A DNA stretch of 64,000 bases from Sipunculus nudus (taxonomy: Eukaryota; Annelida; Sipuncula; Golfingiida; Sipunculidae). Under the pieces are notes generated by a model. It did no database searches, was not told where the DNA came from, and worked only from the letters and a program-made list of their open reading frames with translations. The position numbers and the translations under genes are program-made. The stretch spans positions 19,303,664 through 19,367,663 of the forward strand of contig CM049315.1 in the NCBI GenBank assembly GCA_026874595.1, read 5' to 3'. Below, piece by piece: positions 52,522 through 64,000 of this stretch (position 1 is the first letter of the stretch; each line of letters begins with the position of its first letter).

Positions 52522-55500
52522 CTATGTTTTCAAGTACTCCTCTGGGAGCAGATCCTGTTTGGATACACTAGTTGAAGGTAGTGGTGAAGACGGTGCAGGA
52601 GCTGAGGATGGAGAAGCAGTAGAGGAGGATGGGATGGCAGAGGATGAAGTAGAAGAGGATGAAGAAGCAGATGGCGCAGAAGTAGGAGCAGAAGAAGAGG
52701 AAGATGGATCAGGAGCAGATGGTGCAGGAGTAAGGCAGAAAAAGAGGAAGATGGACCAGGAGCAGATGGTGCAGGAGTAGGAGCAGAAGAAGAGGAAGAT
52801 GATCAGGAGCAGATGGTGCAGGAGTAGGAGCAGAAAGAGAGGAAGATGGACCAGGAGCAGATGGTACAGGAGTAGGAGCAGAAGAAGAGGAAGATGATCA
52901 GGAGCAGATGGTGCAGGAGTAGGAGCAGAAGAAGAGGAAGATGGACCAGGAGCAGATGGTGCAGGAGTAGGAGCAGAAGAAGAGGAAGATGGACCAGGAG
53001 CAGATGGTGCAGGAGTAGGAGCAGAAAGAGAGGAAGATGGATCAGGAGCAGATGGTGCAGGAGTAGGAGCAGAAGAAGAGGAAGATGGATCAGGAGCAGA
53101 TGGTGCAGGAGTAGGAGCAGAAGAAGAGGAAGATGGATCAGGAGCAGATGGTGCAGGAGTAGGAGCAGAAGAAAAGGAAGATGGACCAGGAGCAGATGGT
53201 GCAGGAGTAGGAGCAGAAGAAGAGGAAGATGGATCAGGAGCAGATGGTGCAGGAGTAGGAGCAGAAGAAAAGGAAGATGGACCAGGAGCAGATGGTGCAG
53301 GAGTAGGAGCAGAAGAAGAGGAAGATGGATCAGGAGCAGATGGTGCAGGAGTAGGAGCAGAAAGAGAGGAAGATGGACCAGGAGCAGATGGTACAGGAGT
53401 AGGAGCAGAAGAAAAGGAAGATGGATCAGGAGCAGATGGTACAGGAGTAGGAGCAGAAGAAGAGGAAGATGATCAGGAGCAGATGGTGCAGGAGTAGGAG
53501 CAGAAGAAGAGGAAGATGGACCAGGAGCAGATGGTGCAGGAGTAGGAGCAGAAGAAGAGGAAGATGATCAGGAGCAGATGGTACAGGAGTAGGAGCAGAA
53601 GAAAAGGAAGATGGACCAGGAGCAGATGGTGCAGGAGTAGGAGCAGAAGAAGAGGAAGATGGATCAGGAGCAGATGGTGCAGGAGTAGGAGCAGAAAGAG
53701 AGGAAGATGATCAGGAGCAGATGGTACAGGAGTAGGAGCAGAAGAAAAGGAAGATGGATCAGGAGCAGATGGTACAGGAGTAGGAGCAGAAGAAGAGGAA
53801 GATGATCAGGAGCAGATGGTGCAGGAGTAGGAGCAGAAGAAGAGGAAGATGGACCAGGAGCAGATGGTGCAGGAGTAGGAGCAGAAAGAGAGGAAGATGA
53901 TCAGGAGCAGATGGTACAGGAGTAGGAGCAGAAGAAGAGGAAGATGGATCAGGAGCAGATGGTGCAGGAGTAGGAGCAGAAAGAGAGGAAGATGATCAGG
54001 AGCAGATGGTACAGGAGTAGGAGCAGAAGAAAAGGAAGATGGATCAGGAGCAGATGGTACAGGAGTAGGAGCAGAAGAAGAGGAAGATGATCAGGAGCAG
54101 ATGGTGCAGGAGTAGGAGCAGAAGAAGAGGAAGATGGATCAGGAGCAGATGGTACAGGAGTAGGAGCAGAAGAAGAGGAAGATGATCAGGAGCAGATGGT
54201 GCAGGAGTAGGAGCAGAAGAAAAGGAAGATGGATCAGGAGCAGATGGTACAGGAGTAGGAGCAGAAGAAGAGGAAGATGATCAGGAGCAGATGGTGCAGG
54301 AGTAGGAGCAGAAGAAGAGGAAGATGGATCAGGAGCAGATGGTACAGGAGTAGGAGCAGAAGAAGAGGAAGATGATCAGGAGCAGATGGTGCAGGAGTAG
54401 GAGCAGAAGAAGAGGAAGATGGATCAGGAGCAGATGGTGCAGGAGTAGGAGCAGAAGAAGAGGAAGATGGATCAGGAGCAGATGGTGCAGGAGTAGGAGC
54501 AGAAAGAGAGGAAGATGATCAGGAGCAGATGGTACAGGAGTAGGAGCAGAAGAAAAGGAAGATGGATCAGGAGCAGATGGTACAGGAGTAGGAGCAGAAG
54601 AAGAGGAAGATGATCAGGAGCAGATGGTACAGGAGTAGGAGCAGAAGAAGAGGAAGATGGATCAGGAGCAGATGGTGCAGGAGTAGGAGCAGAAAGAGAG
54701 GAAGATGAACCAGGAGCAGATGGTACAGGAGTAGGAGCAGAAGAAAAGGAAGATGGATCAGGAGCAGATGGTACAGGAGTAGGAGCAGAAGAAGAGGAAG
54801 ATGGATCAGGAGCAGATGGTACAGGAGTAGGAGCAGAAGAAGAGGAAGATGATCAGGAGCAGATGGTGCAGGAGTAGGAGCAGAAGAAGAGGAAGATGGA
54901 TCAGGAGCAGATGGTGCAGGAGTAGGAGCAGAAGAAGAGGAAGATGGATCAGGAGCAGTTGGTGCAGGAGTAGGAGCAGAAAGAGAGGAAGATGATCAGG
55001 AGCAGATGGTACAGGAGTAGGAGCAGAAGAAAAGGAAGATGGATCAGGAGCAGATGGTACAGGAGTAGGAGCAGAAGAAGAGGAAGATGATCAGGAGCAG
55101 ATGGTGCGGGAGTAGGAGCAGAAGAAGAGGAAGATGGACCAGGAGCAGTTGGTGCAGGAGTAGGAGCAGAAAGAGAGGAAGATGGACCAGGAGCAGATGG
55201 TACAGGAGTAGGAGCAGAAGAAGAGGAAGATGATCAGGAGCAGATGGTACAGGAGTAGGAGCAGAAGAAGAGGAAGATGGATCAGGAGCAGATGGTGCAG
55301 GAGTAGGAGCAGAAAGAGAGGAAGATGGACCAGGAGCAGATGGTACAGGAGTAGGAGCAGAAGAAAAGGAAGATGGATCAGGAGCAGATGGTACAGGAGT
55401 AGGAGCAGAAGAAGAGGAAGATGATCAGGAGCAGATGGTGCAGGAGTAGGAGCAGAAGAAGAGGAAGATGGACCAGGAGCAGATGGTGCAGGAGTAGAAG

Positions 55501-58500
55501 CAGAAGAAGAGGAAGATGATCAGGAGCAGATGGTACAGGAGTAGGAGCAGAAGAAAAGGAAGATGGACCAGGAGCAGATGGTGCAGGAGTAGGAGCAGAA
55601 GAAGAGGAAGATGGATCAGGAGCAGATGGTGCAGGAGTAGGAGCAGAAAGAGAGGAAGATGAACCAGGAGCAGATGGTGCAGGAGTAGGAGCAGAAGAAA
55701 AGGAAGATGGATCAGGAGCAGATGGTACAGGAGTAGGAGCAGAAGAAGAGGAAGATGATCAGGAGCAGATGGTGCAGGAGTAGGAGCAGAAGAAGAGGAA
55801 GATGGACCAGGAGCAGATGGTGCAGGAGTAGGAGCAGAAGAAGAGGAAGATGGACCAGGAGCAGATGGTGCAGGAGTAGGAGCAGAAAGAGAGGAAGATG
55901 GACCAGGAGCAGATGGTGCACGAGTAGGAGCAGAAGAAGAGGAAGATGATCAGGAGCAGATGGTGCAGGAGTAAGGCAGAAGAAGAGGAAGATGGACCAG
56001 GAGCAGATGGTGCAGGAGTAGGAGCAGAAGAAGAGGAAGATGATCAGGAGCAGATGGTGCAGGAGTAGGAGCAGAAAAAGAGGAAGATGGACCAGGAGCA
56101 GATGGTACAGGAGTAGGAGCAGAAGAAAAGGAAGATGGACCAGGAGCAGATGGTGCAGGAGTAGGAGCAGAAGAAGAGGAAGATGGATCAGGAGCAGATG
56201 GTGCAGGAGTAGGAGCAGAAAGAGAGGAAGATGGACCAGGAGCAGATGGTACAGGAGTAGGAGCAGAAGAAAAGGAAGATGGATCAGGAGCAGATGGTGC
56301 AGGAGTAGGAGCAGAAGAAAAGGAAGATGGATCAGGAGCAGATGGTGCAGGAGTAGGAGCAGAAGAAGAGGAAGATGGATCAGGAGCAGATGGTGCAGGA
56401 GTAGGAGCAGAAGAAAAGGAAGATGGACCAGGAGCAGATGGTGCAGGAGTAGGAGCAGAAGAAAAGGAAGATGGACCAGGAGCAGATGGTACAGGAGTAG
56501 GAGCAGAAGAAGAGGAAGATGGATCAGGAGCAGATGGTGCAGGAGTAGGAGCAGAAGAAGAGGAAGATGGATCAGGAGCAGATGGTGCAGGAGTAGGAGC
56601 AGAAGAAAAGGAAGATGGACCAGGAGCAGATGGTACAGGAGTAGGAGCAGAAGAAGAGGAAGATGGACCAGGAGCAGATGGTACAGGAGTAGGAGCAGAA
56701 GAAAAGGAAGATGGATCAGGAGCAGATGGTACAGGAGTAGGAGCAGAAGAAGAGGAAGATGGATCAGGAGCAGATGGTACAGGAGTAGGAGCAGAAGAAG
56801 AGGAAGATGATCAGGAGCAGATGGTGCAGGAGTAGGAGCAGAAGAAGAGGAAGATGGATCAGGAGCAGATGGTGCAGGAGTAGGAGCAGAAGAAGAGGAA
56901 GATGGATCAGGAGCAGTCGGTGCAGGAGTAGGAGCAGAAAGAGAGGAAGATGATCAGGAGCAGATGGTACAGGAGTAGGAGCAGAAGAAAAGGAAGATGG
57001 ATCAGGAGCAGATGGTACAGGAGTAGGAGCAGAAGAAGAGGAAGATGATCAGGAGCAGATGGTGCGGGAGTAGGAGCAGAAGAAGAGGAAGATGGACCAG
57101 GAGCAGTTGGTGCAGGAGTAGGAGCAGAAAGAGAGGAAGATGGACCAGGAGCAGATGGTACAGGAGTAGGAGCAGAAGAAGAGGAAGATGATCAGGAGCA
57201 GATGGTACAGGAGTAGGAGCAGAAGAAGAGGAAGATGGATCAGGAGCAGATGGTGCAGGAGTAGGAGCAGAAGAAGAGGAAGATGATCAGGAGCAGATGG
57301 TGAAGGAGTAGGAGCAGAAGAAGAGGAAGATGGACCAGGAGCAGATGGTGCAGGAGTAGAAGCAGAAGAAGAGGAAGATGGATCAGGAGCAGATGGTACA
57401 GGAGTAGGAGCAGAAGAAGAGGAAGATGATCAGGAGCAGATGGTGCAGGAGTAGGAGCAGAAGAAGAGGAAGATGGACCAGGAGCAGATGGTGCAGGAGT
57501 AGGAGCAGAAGAAGAGGAAGATGGACCAGGAGCAGATGGTGCAGGAGTAGGAGCAGAAAGAGAGGAAGATGGACCAGGAGCAGATGGTGCAGGAGTAGGA
57601 GCAGAAGAAGAGGAAGATGATCAGGAGCAGATGGTGCAGGAGTAAGGCAGAAGAAGAGGAAGATGGACCAGGAGCAGATGGTGCAGGAGTAGGAGCAGAA
57701 GAAGAGGAAGATGATCAGGAGCAGATGGTGCAGGAGTAGGAGCAGAAAAAGAGGAAGATGGACCAGGAGCAGATGGTACAGGAGTAGGAGCAGAAGAAAA
57801 GGAAGATGGACCAGGAGCAGATGGTGCAGGAGTAGGAGCAGAAGAAGAGGAAGATGGATCAGGAGCAGATGGTGCAGGAGTAGGAGCAGAAAGAGAGGAA
57901 GATGGACCAGGAGCAGATGGTACAGGAGTAGGAGCAGAAGAAAAGGAAGATGGATCAGGAGCAGATGGTGCAGGAGTAGGAGCAGAAGAAAAGGAAGATG
58001 GATCAGGAGCAGATGGTGCAGGAGTAGGAGCAGAAGAAGAGGAAGATGGATCAGGAGCAGATGGTGCAGGAGTAGGAGCAGAAGAAAAGGAAGATGGACC
58101 AGGAGCAGATGGTGCAGGAGTAGGAGCAGAAGAAAAGGAAGATGGACCAGGAGCAGATGGTACAGGAGTAGGAGCAGAAGAAGAGGAAGATGGATCAGGA
58201 GCAGATGGTGCAGGAGTAGGAGCAGAAGAAGAGGAAGATGGATCAGGAGCAGATGGTGCAGGAGTAGGAGCAGAAGAAAAGGAAGATGGACCAGGAGCAG
58301 ATGGTACAGGAGTAGGAGCAGAAGAAGAGGAAGATGGACCAGGAGCAGATGGTACAGGAGTAGGAGCAGAAGAAAAGGAAGATGGATCAGGAGCAGATGG
58401 TACAGGAGTAGGAGCAGAAGAAGAGGAAGATGATCAGGAGCAGATGGTGCAGGAGTAGGAGCAGAAGAAGAGGAAGATGGACCAGGAGCAGATGGTGCAG

Positions 58501-61500
58501 GAGTAGGAGCAGAAGAAGAGGAAGATGGACCAGGAGCAGATGGTGCAGGAGTAGGAGCAGAAAGAGAGGAAGATGGACCAGGAGCAGATGGTGCAGGAGT
58601 AGGAGCAGAAGAAGAGGAAGATGATCAGGAGCAGATGGTGCAGGAGTAAGGCAGAAGAAGAGGAAGATGGACCAGGAGCAGATGGTGCAGGAGTAGGAGC
58701 AGAAGAAGAGGAAGATGATCAGGAGCAGATGGTGCAGGAGTAGGAGCAGAAAAAGAGGAAGATGGACCAGGAGCAGATGGTACAGGAGTAGGAGCAGAAG
58801 AAAAGGAAGATGGACCAGGAGCAGATGGTGCAGGAGTAGGAGCAGAAGAAGAGGAAGATGGATCAGGAGCAGATGGTGCAGGAGTAGGAGCAGAAAGAGA
58901 GGAAGATGGACCAGGAGCAGATGGTACAGGAGTAGGAGCAGAAGAAAAGGAAGATGGATCAGGAGCAGATGGTGCAGGAGTAGGAGCAGAAGAAAAGGAA
59001 GATGGATCAGGAGCAGATGGTGCAGGAGTAGGAGCAGAAGAAGAGGAAGATGGATCAGGAGCAGATGGTGCAGGAGTAGGAGCAGAAGAAAAGGAAGATG
59101 GACCAGGAGCAGATGGTGCAGGAGTAGGAGCAGAAGAAAAGGAAGATGGACCAGGAGCAGATGGTACAGGAGTAGGAGCAGAAGAAGAGGAAGATGGATC
59201 AGGAGCAGATGGTGCAGGAGTAGGAGCAGAAGAAGAGGAAGATGGATCAGAAGCAGATGGTGCAGGAGTAGGAGCAGAAGAAAAGGAAGATGGACCAGGA
59301 GCAGATGGTACAGGAGTAGGAGCAGAAGAAGAGGAAGATGGACCAGGAGCAGATGGTACAGGAGTAGGAGCAGAAGAAAAGGAAGATGGATCAGGAGCAG
59401 ATGGTACAGGAGTAGGAGCAGAAGAAGAGGAAGATGGATCAGGAGCAGATGGTGCAGGAGTAGGAGCAGAAGAAAAGGAAGATGGATCAGGAGCAGATGG
59501 TGCAGGAGTAGAAGCAGAAGAAGAGGAAGATGGATCAGGAGCAGATGGTACAGGAGTAGGAGCAGAAGAAGAGGAAGATGATCAGGAGCAGATGGTGCAG
59601 GAGTAGGAGCAGAAGAAGAGGAAGATGGACCAGGAGCAGATGGTGCAGGAGTAGAAGCAGAAGAAGAGGAAGATGATCAGGAGCAGATGGTACAGGAGTA
59701 GGAGCAGAAGAAAAGGAAGATGGACCAGGAGCAGATGGTGCAGGAGTAGGAGCAGAAGAAGAGGAAGATGGATCAGGAGCAGATGGTGCAGGAGTAGGAG
59801 CAGAAAGAGAGGAAGATGGACCAGGAGCAGATGGTACAGGAGTAGGAGCAGAAGAAAAGGAAGATGGATCAGGAGCAGATGGTACAGGAGTAGGAGCAGA
59901 AGAAGAGGAAGATGATCAGGAGCAGATGGTGCAGGAGTAGGAGCAGAAGAAGAGGAAGATGGACCAGGAGCAGATGGTGCAGGAGTAGGAGCAGAAGAAG
60001 AGGAAGATGGACCAGGAGCAGATGGTGCAGGAGTAGGAGCAGAAAGAGAGGAAGATGGACCAGGAGCAGATGGTGCAGGAGTAGGAGCAGAAGAAGAGGA
60101 AGATGATCAGGAGCAGATGGTGCAGGAGTAAGGCAGAAGAAGAGGAAGATGGACCAGGAGCAGATGGTGCAGGAGTAGGAGCAGAAGAAGAGGAAGATGA
60201 TCAGGAGCAGATGGTGCAGGAGTAGGAGCAGAAAAAGAGGAAGATGGACCAGGAGCAGATGGTACAGGAGTAGGAGCAGAAGAAAAGGAAGATGGACCAG
60301 GAGCAGATGGTGCAGGAGTAGGAGCAGAAGAAGAGGAAGATGGATCAGGAGCAGATGGTGCAGGAGTAGGAGCAGAAAGAGAGGAAGATGGACCAGGAGC
60401 AGATGGTACAGGAGTAGGAGCAGAAGAAAAGGAAGATGGATCAGGAGCAGATGGTGCAGGAGTAGGAGCAGAAGAAAAGGAAGATGGATCAGGAGCAGAT
60501 GGTGCAGGAGTAGGAGCAGAAGAAGAGGAAGATGGATCAGGAGCAGATGGTGCAGGAGTAGGAGCAGAAGAAAAGGAAGATGGACCAGGAGCAGATGGTG
60601 CAGGAGTAGGAGCAGAAGAAAAGGAAGATGGACCAGGAGCAGATGGTACAGGAGTAGGAGCAGAAGAAGAGGAAGATGGATCAGGAGCAGATGGTGCAGG
60701 AGTAGGAGCAGAAGAAGAGGAAGATGGATCAGGAGCAGATGGTGCAGGAGTAGGAGCAGAAGAAAAGGAAGATGGACCAGGAGCAGATGGTACAGGAGTA
60801 GGAGCAGAAGAAGAGGAAGATGGACCAGGAGCAGATGGTACAGGAGTAGGAGCAGAAGAAAAGGAAGATGGATCAGGAGCAGATGGTACAGGAGTAGGAG
60901 CAGAAGAAAAGGAAGATGGATCAGGAGCAGATGGTACAGGAGTAGGAGCAGAAGAAGAGGAAGATGATCAGGAGCAGATGGTGCAGGAGTAGGAGCAGAA
61001 GAAGAGGAAGATGGACCAGGAGCAGATGGTGCAGGAGTAGGAGCAGAAGAAGAGGAAGATGGACCAGGAGCAGATGGTGCAGGAGTAGGAGCAGAAAGAG
61101 AGGAAGATGGACCAGGAGCAGATGGTGCAGGAGTAGGAGCAGAAGAAGAGGAAGATGATCAGGAGCAGATGGTGCAGGAGTAAGGCAGAAGAAGAGGAAG
61201 ATGGACCAGGAGCAGATGGTGCAGGAGTAGGAGCAGAAGAAGAGGAAGATGATCAGGAGCAGATGGTGCAGGAGTAGGAGCAGAAAAAGAGGAAGATGGA
61301 CCAGGAGCAGATGGTACAGGAGTAGGAGCAGAAGAAAAGGAAGATGGACCAGGAGCAGATGGTGCAGGAGTAGGAGCAGAAGAAGAGGAAGATGGATCAG
61401 GAGCAGATGGTGCAGGAGTAGGAGCAGAAAGAGAGGAAGATGGACCAGGAGCAGATGGTACAGGAGTAGGAGCAGAAGAAAAGGAAGATGGATCAGGAGC

Positions 61501-63945
61501 AGATGGTGCAGGAGTAGGAGCAGAAGAAAAGGAAGATGGATCAGGAGCAGATGGTGCAGGAGTAGGAGCAGAAGAAGAGGAAGATGGATCAGGAGCAGAT
61601 GGTGCAGGAGTAGGAGCAGAAGAAAAGGAAGATGGACCAGGAGCAGATGGTGCAGGAGTAGGAGCAGAAGAAAAGGAAGATGGACCAGGAGCAGATGGTA
61701 CAGGAGTAGGAGCAGAAGAAGAGGAAGATGGATCAGGAGCAGATGGTGCAGGAGTAGGAGCAGAAGAAGAGGAAGATGGACCAGGAGCAGATGGTGCAGG
61801 AGTAGGAGCAGAAGAAAAGGAAGATGGACCAGGAGCAGATGGTACAGGAGTAGGAGCAGAAGAAGAGGAAGATGGACCAGGAGCAGATGGTACAGGAGTA
61901 GGAGCAGAAGAAAAGGAAGATGGATCAGGAGCAGATGGTACAGGAGTAGGAGCAGAAGAAGAGGAAGATGGATCAGGAGCAGATGGTGCAGGAGTAGGAG
62001 CAGAAGAAAAGGAAGATGGATCAGGAGCAGATGGTGCAGGAGTAGGAGCAGAAGAAGAGGAAGATGGACCAGGAGCAGATGGTACAGGAGTAGGAGCAGA
62101 AGAAAAGGAAGATGGACCAGGAGCAGATGGTACAGGAGTAGGAGCAGAAGAAGAGGAAGATGGATCAGGAGCAGATGGTGCAGGAGTAGGAGCAGAAGAA
62201 AAGGAAGATGGACCAGGAGCAGATGGTACAGGAGTAGGAGCAGAAGAAGAGGAAGATGGATCAGGAGCAGATGGTGCAGGAGTAGGAGCAGAAGAAGAGG
62301 AAGATGGATCAGGAGCAGATGGTGCAGGAGTAGGAGCAGAAGAAAAGGAAGATGGACCAGGAGCAGATGGTGCAGGAGTAAGGCAGAAGAAGAGGAAGAT
62401 GGACCAGGAGCAGATGGTGCAGGAGTAGGAGCAGAAGAAGAGGAAGATGATCAGGAGCAGATGGTACAGGAGTAGGAGCAGAAGAAAAGGAAGATGGATC
62501 AGGAGCAGATGGTACAGGAGTAGGAGCAGAAGAAGAGGAAGATGGATCAGGAGCAGATGGTGCAGGAGTAGGAGCAGAAAGAGAGGAAGATGGACCAGGA
62601 GCAGATGGTGCAGGAGTAGGAGCAGAAGAAAAGGAAGATGGACCAGGAGCAGATGGTGCAGGAGTAGGAGCAGAAAAAGAGGAAGATGGATCAGGAGCAG
62701 ATGGTACAGGAGTAAGGCAGAAGAAGAGGAAGATGGACCAGGAGCAGATGGTGCAGGAGTAGGAGCAGAAAGAGAGGAAGATGGACCAGGAGCAGATGGT
62801 GCAGGAGTAGGAGCAGAAGAAGAGGAAGATGGATCAGGAGCAGATGGTGCAGGAGTGAGGCAGAAGAAGAGGAAGATGGACCAGGAGCAGATGGTGCGGG
62901 AGTAGGAGCAGAAAAAGAGGAAGATGGACCAGGAGCAGTTGGTGCAGGAGTAGGAGCAGAAAAAGAGGAAGATGGACCAGGAGCAGATGGTGCAGGAGTA
63001 GGAGCAGAAGAAGAGGAAGATGGACCAGGAGCAGATGGTGCAGGAGTAGGAGCAGAAGAAGAGGAAGATGGATCAGGAGCAGATGGTGCAGGAGTAGGAG
63101 CAGAAAGAGAGGAAGATGGACCAGGAGCAGATGGTACAGGAGTAGGAGCAGAAGAAAAGGAAGATGGATCAGGAGCAGATGGTGCAGGAGTAGGAGCAGA
63201 AGAAAAGGAAGATGGACCAGGAGCAGATGGTGCAGGAGTAGGAGCAGAAAAAGAGGAAGATGGATCAGGAGCAGATGGTGCAGGAGTAAGGCAGAAGAAG
63301 AGGAAGATGGACCAGGAGCAGATGGTGCGGGAGTAGGAGCAGAAAAAGAGGAAGATGGACCAGGAGCAGTTGGTGCAGGAGTAGGAGCAGAAAAAGAGGA
63401 AGATGGACCAGGAGCAGATGGTGCAGGAGTAGGAGCAGAAGAAGAGGAAGATGGATCAGGAGCAGATGGTGCAGGAGTAAGGCAGAAGAAGAGGAAGATG
63501 GACCAGGAGCAGATGGTGCAGGAGTAGGAGCAGAAAAAGAGGAAGATGGACCAGGAGCAGTTGGTGCAGGAGTAGGAGCAGAAAAAGAGGAAGATGGACC
63601 AGGGTTAGAAGAAGCAGTGGAGGAAGGAGCAGGGGTTGAGGTTGAGGAAGGAGGTGCTATGTATGATCCAGACCTATGTATGATTATTGTTACTCTTGGT
63701 ACATCAGACATACTAATATCTATAACCCTAGGTGATGACTGGCTAGTGACTGGATGAAGACCCACCCTGAGTTGCCTAGAAGGGCCAGGACCAGTGTCAG
63801 AGTCACTCTTCCTCTTCTGGCCTTGCCAACGTGAACAACATGAACGAAACGTAAAACTCAACCTGGGAGGTCCTCCATATGGCCAGAGGCGTATCCCTCT
63901 CACTTTCAAGTTCTTGGACACATTCCCTGGCCTGGTCCAGCTCAT
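52522..63945 (-). pseudogene. Minus-strand gene with giant coding minisatellite (frame broken)
   Basis: On the minus strand the right-hand unique part (63945-63606) reads GQKRKSDSDTGPGPSRQL (possible nuclear-localisation cluster), VIDISMSDVPRVTIIIHRSG, then enters Ser/Pro/Ala repeats (GPSSSFSAPTPAPTAP, 16 residues = 48 bp). At the left end the repeat frame continues into APSSPLPSTSV and DLLPEEYLKT, then TAG at 52524-52522, a natural-looking C-terminus. Thus both ends of the array are coding on the minus strand. Inside, unit variants one base short (GATGATC for GATGGATC; GTAAGGCAG for GTAGGAGCAG) shift the frame repeatedly, so no single ORF spans it. Either a decayed gene or consensus errors in a hard-to-assemble repeat. 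Function unknown. Confidence 0.6.
52680..63606. repeat. 48-bp minisatellite, ~225 units, with higher-order structure
   Basis: The basic unit is GGAGCAGATGGTGCAGGAGT, then AGGAGCAGAA, GAAGAGGAAG, ATGGATCA (48 bp). Variants: GTGCAG/GTACAG, GAAGAG/GAAAAG/AGAGAG, GGATCA/GGACCA, and one-base-short forms. A block of about 1004 bp repeats with the same variant order (starts 57426 and 58430; also 59912 and 60964, spacing 1052 = one extra unit), showing higher-order duplication. Because 48 is a multiple of 3, three frames on each strand are open for long stretches: Arg/Ser-rich or Glu/Gly-rich on plus, Pro/Ser/Ala- or Leu-rich on minus. Flanks support the minus Pro/Ser/Ala frame. Confidence 0.95.
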
Positions 63946-64000
63946 CCGCCGAGTTGTCTAAACGGTCTTGAAGTTGATCCAGCTGACCTCGGACCTGGTC
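63803..64000 (-). CDS. Coiled-coil N-terminal part of the minus-strand gene (partial)
   Basis: Open on the minus strand from the window edge. It reads DQVRGQLDQLQDRLDNSADE, LDQARECVQELESERD, with Leu at heptad positions and many acidic/basic residues, a convincing coiled coil. The frame continues to TGA at 63805-63803, overlapping the start of the Pro/Ser frame in another phase. The switch (about 63810-63900) implies a splice, a frameshift or a sequence error; CCAG|GTTGAG could be a donor and GGCAAG|GCC an acceptor, but the gap would be very short. Probably the same protein as the minisatellite gene. Confidence 0.55.
   Translation of the reverse strand, partial: DQVRGQLDQLQDRLDNSADELDQARECVQELESERDTPLAIWRTSQVEFYVSFMLFTLARPEEEE

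Noticed and set aside
52894-62905. Arg/Ser-rich or Glu/Gly-rich proteins on the plus strand (SR-like)
   Set aside because: These frames are open only because the 48-bp unit is a multiple of three; the unique flanks support the minus-strand Pro/Ser/Ala frame and no plus-strand flank looks coding.
52680-63606. CRISPR-like array
   Set aside because: There are no unique spacers; units are contiguous, and this is a eukaryotic minisatellite.

Overview
The window is eukaryotic, from an animal genome packed with repeats. It contains two LTR superfamilies, a tyrosine-recombinase retrotransposon, APE-type LINEs, a tRNA-derived SINE, satellite-like arrays, and exon-like host fragments with an intron-style acceptor. 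The mix (2A-bearing LINE, L2-like LINEs with ATT tails, GGACGGAC-tailed repeats, GGTGGCGCCACC repeats) suggests a mollusc, probably a bivalve. This is inference; no species marker was seen.

Layout. 1-3766: 3' part of a DIRS/Ngaro-like element (RT-RNase H, then a tyrosine recombinase broken by a SINE), with five stem-loops downstream and a B1-A2-B2 split-repeat terminus. 3767-4652: part of a GGAC-tailed repeat here called family X. 4730-37741: tandemly repeated pieces of one host exon, every copy interrupted by mobile elements. A copia element sits at the same AACAC site in each copy: copia 1 at 4730-8880, copia 2 at 14035-18418, a copia 3' fragment at 22767-23292, and a solo LTR at 35528-35819. 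An L2-like LINE with a long open ORF (10652-13867) and two gypsy elements (18419-22766 and 25841-35447) are nested in the same exon copies. Both gypsy elements carry integrase upstream of reverse transcriptase, as in the Gmr1 lineage.

37742-45835: a decayed LINE with an L1-type ORF1 that carries a 2A ribosome-skipping motif, split by a 0.84-kb repeat (family Y) and a 3.3-kb family X copy that itself contains a SINE. 46257-48134: a second, broken L2-like LINE. 48400-50200: a tandem array built around the palindrome GGTGGCGCCACC. 50765-51790: a second Y copy. 52147-52228: (TA)n.

52522-64000: a minus-strand gene. Its N-terminal part is a coiled coil at the right edge of the window. A 48-bp minisatellite of about 11 kb encodes 16-residue Pro/Ser/Ala repeats in one minus frame, and a unique C-terminal tail ends in TAG at 52522-52524. 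One-base unit variants break the frame inside the array.

Only the L2-like ORF at 10652-13546 is long and uninterrupted; nearly all other coding sequence is damaged. The most notable points are the integrase-before-RT gypsy order, the stem-loops with different but complementary stems around one shared loop, the exon array with one shared copia site and shared copia lesions, and the giant coding minisatellite.
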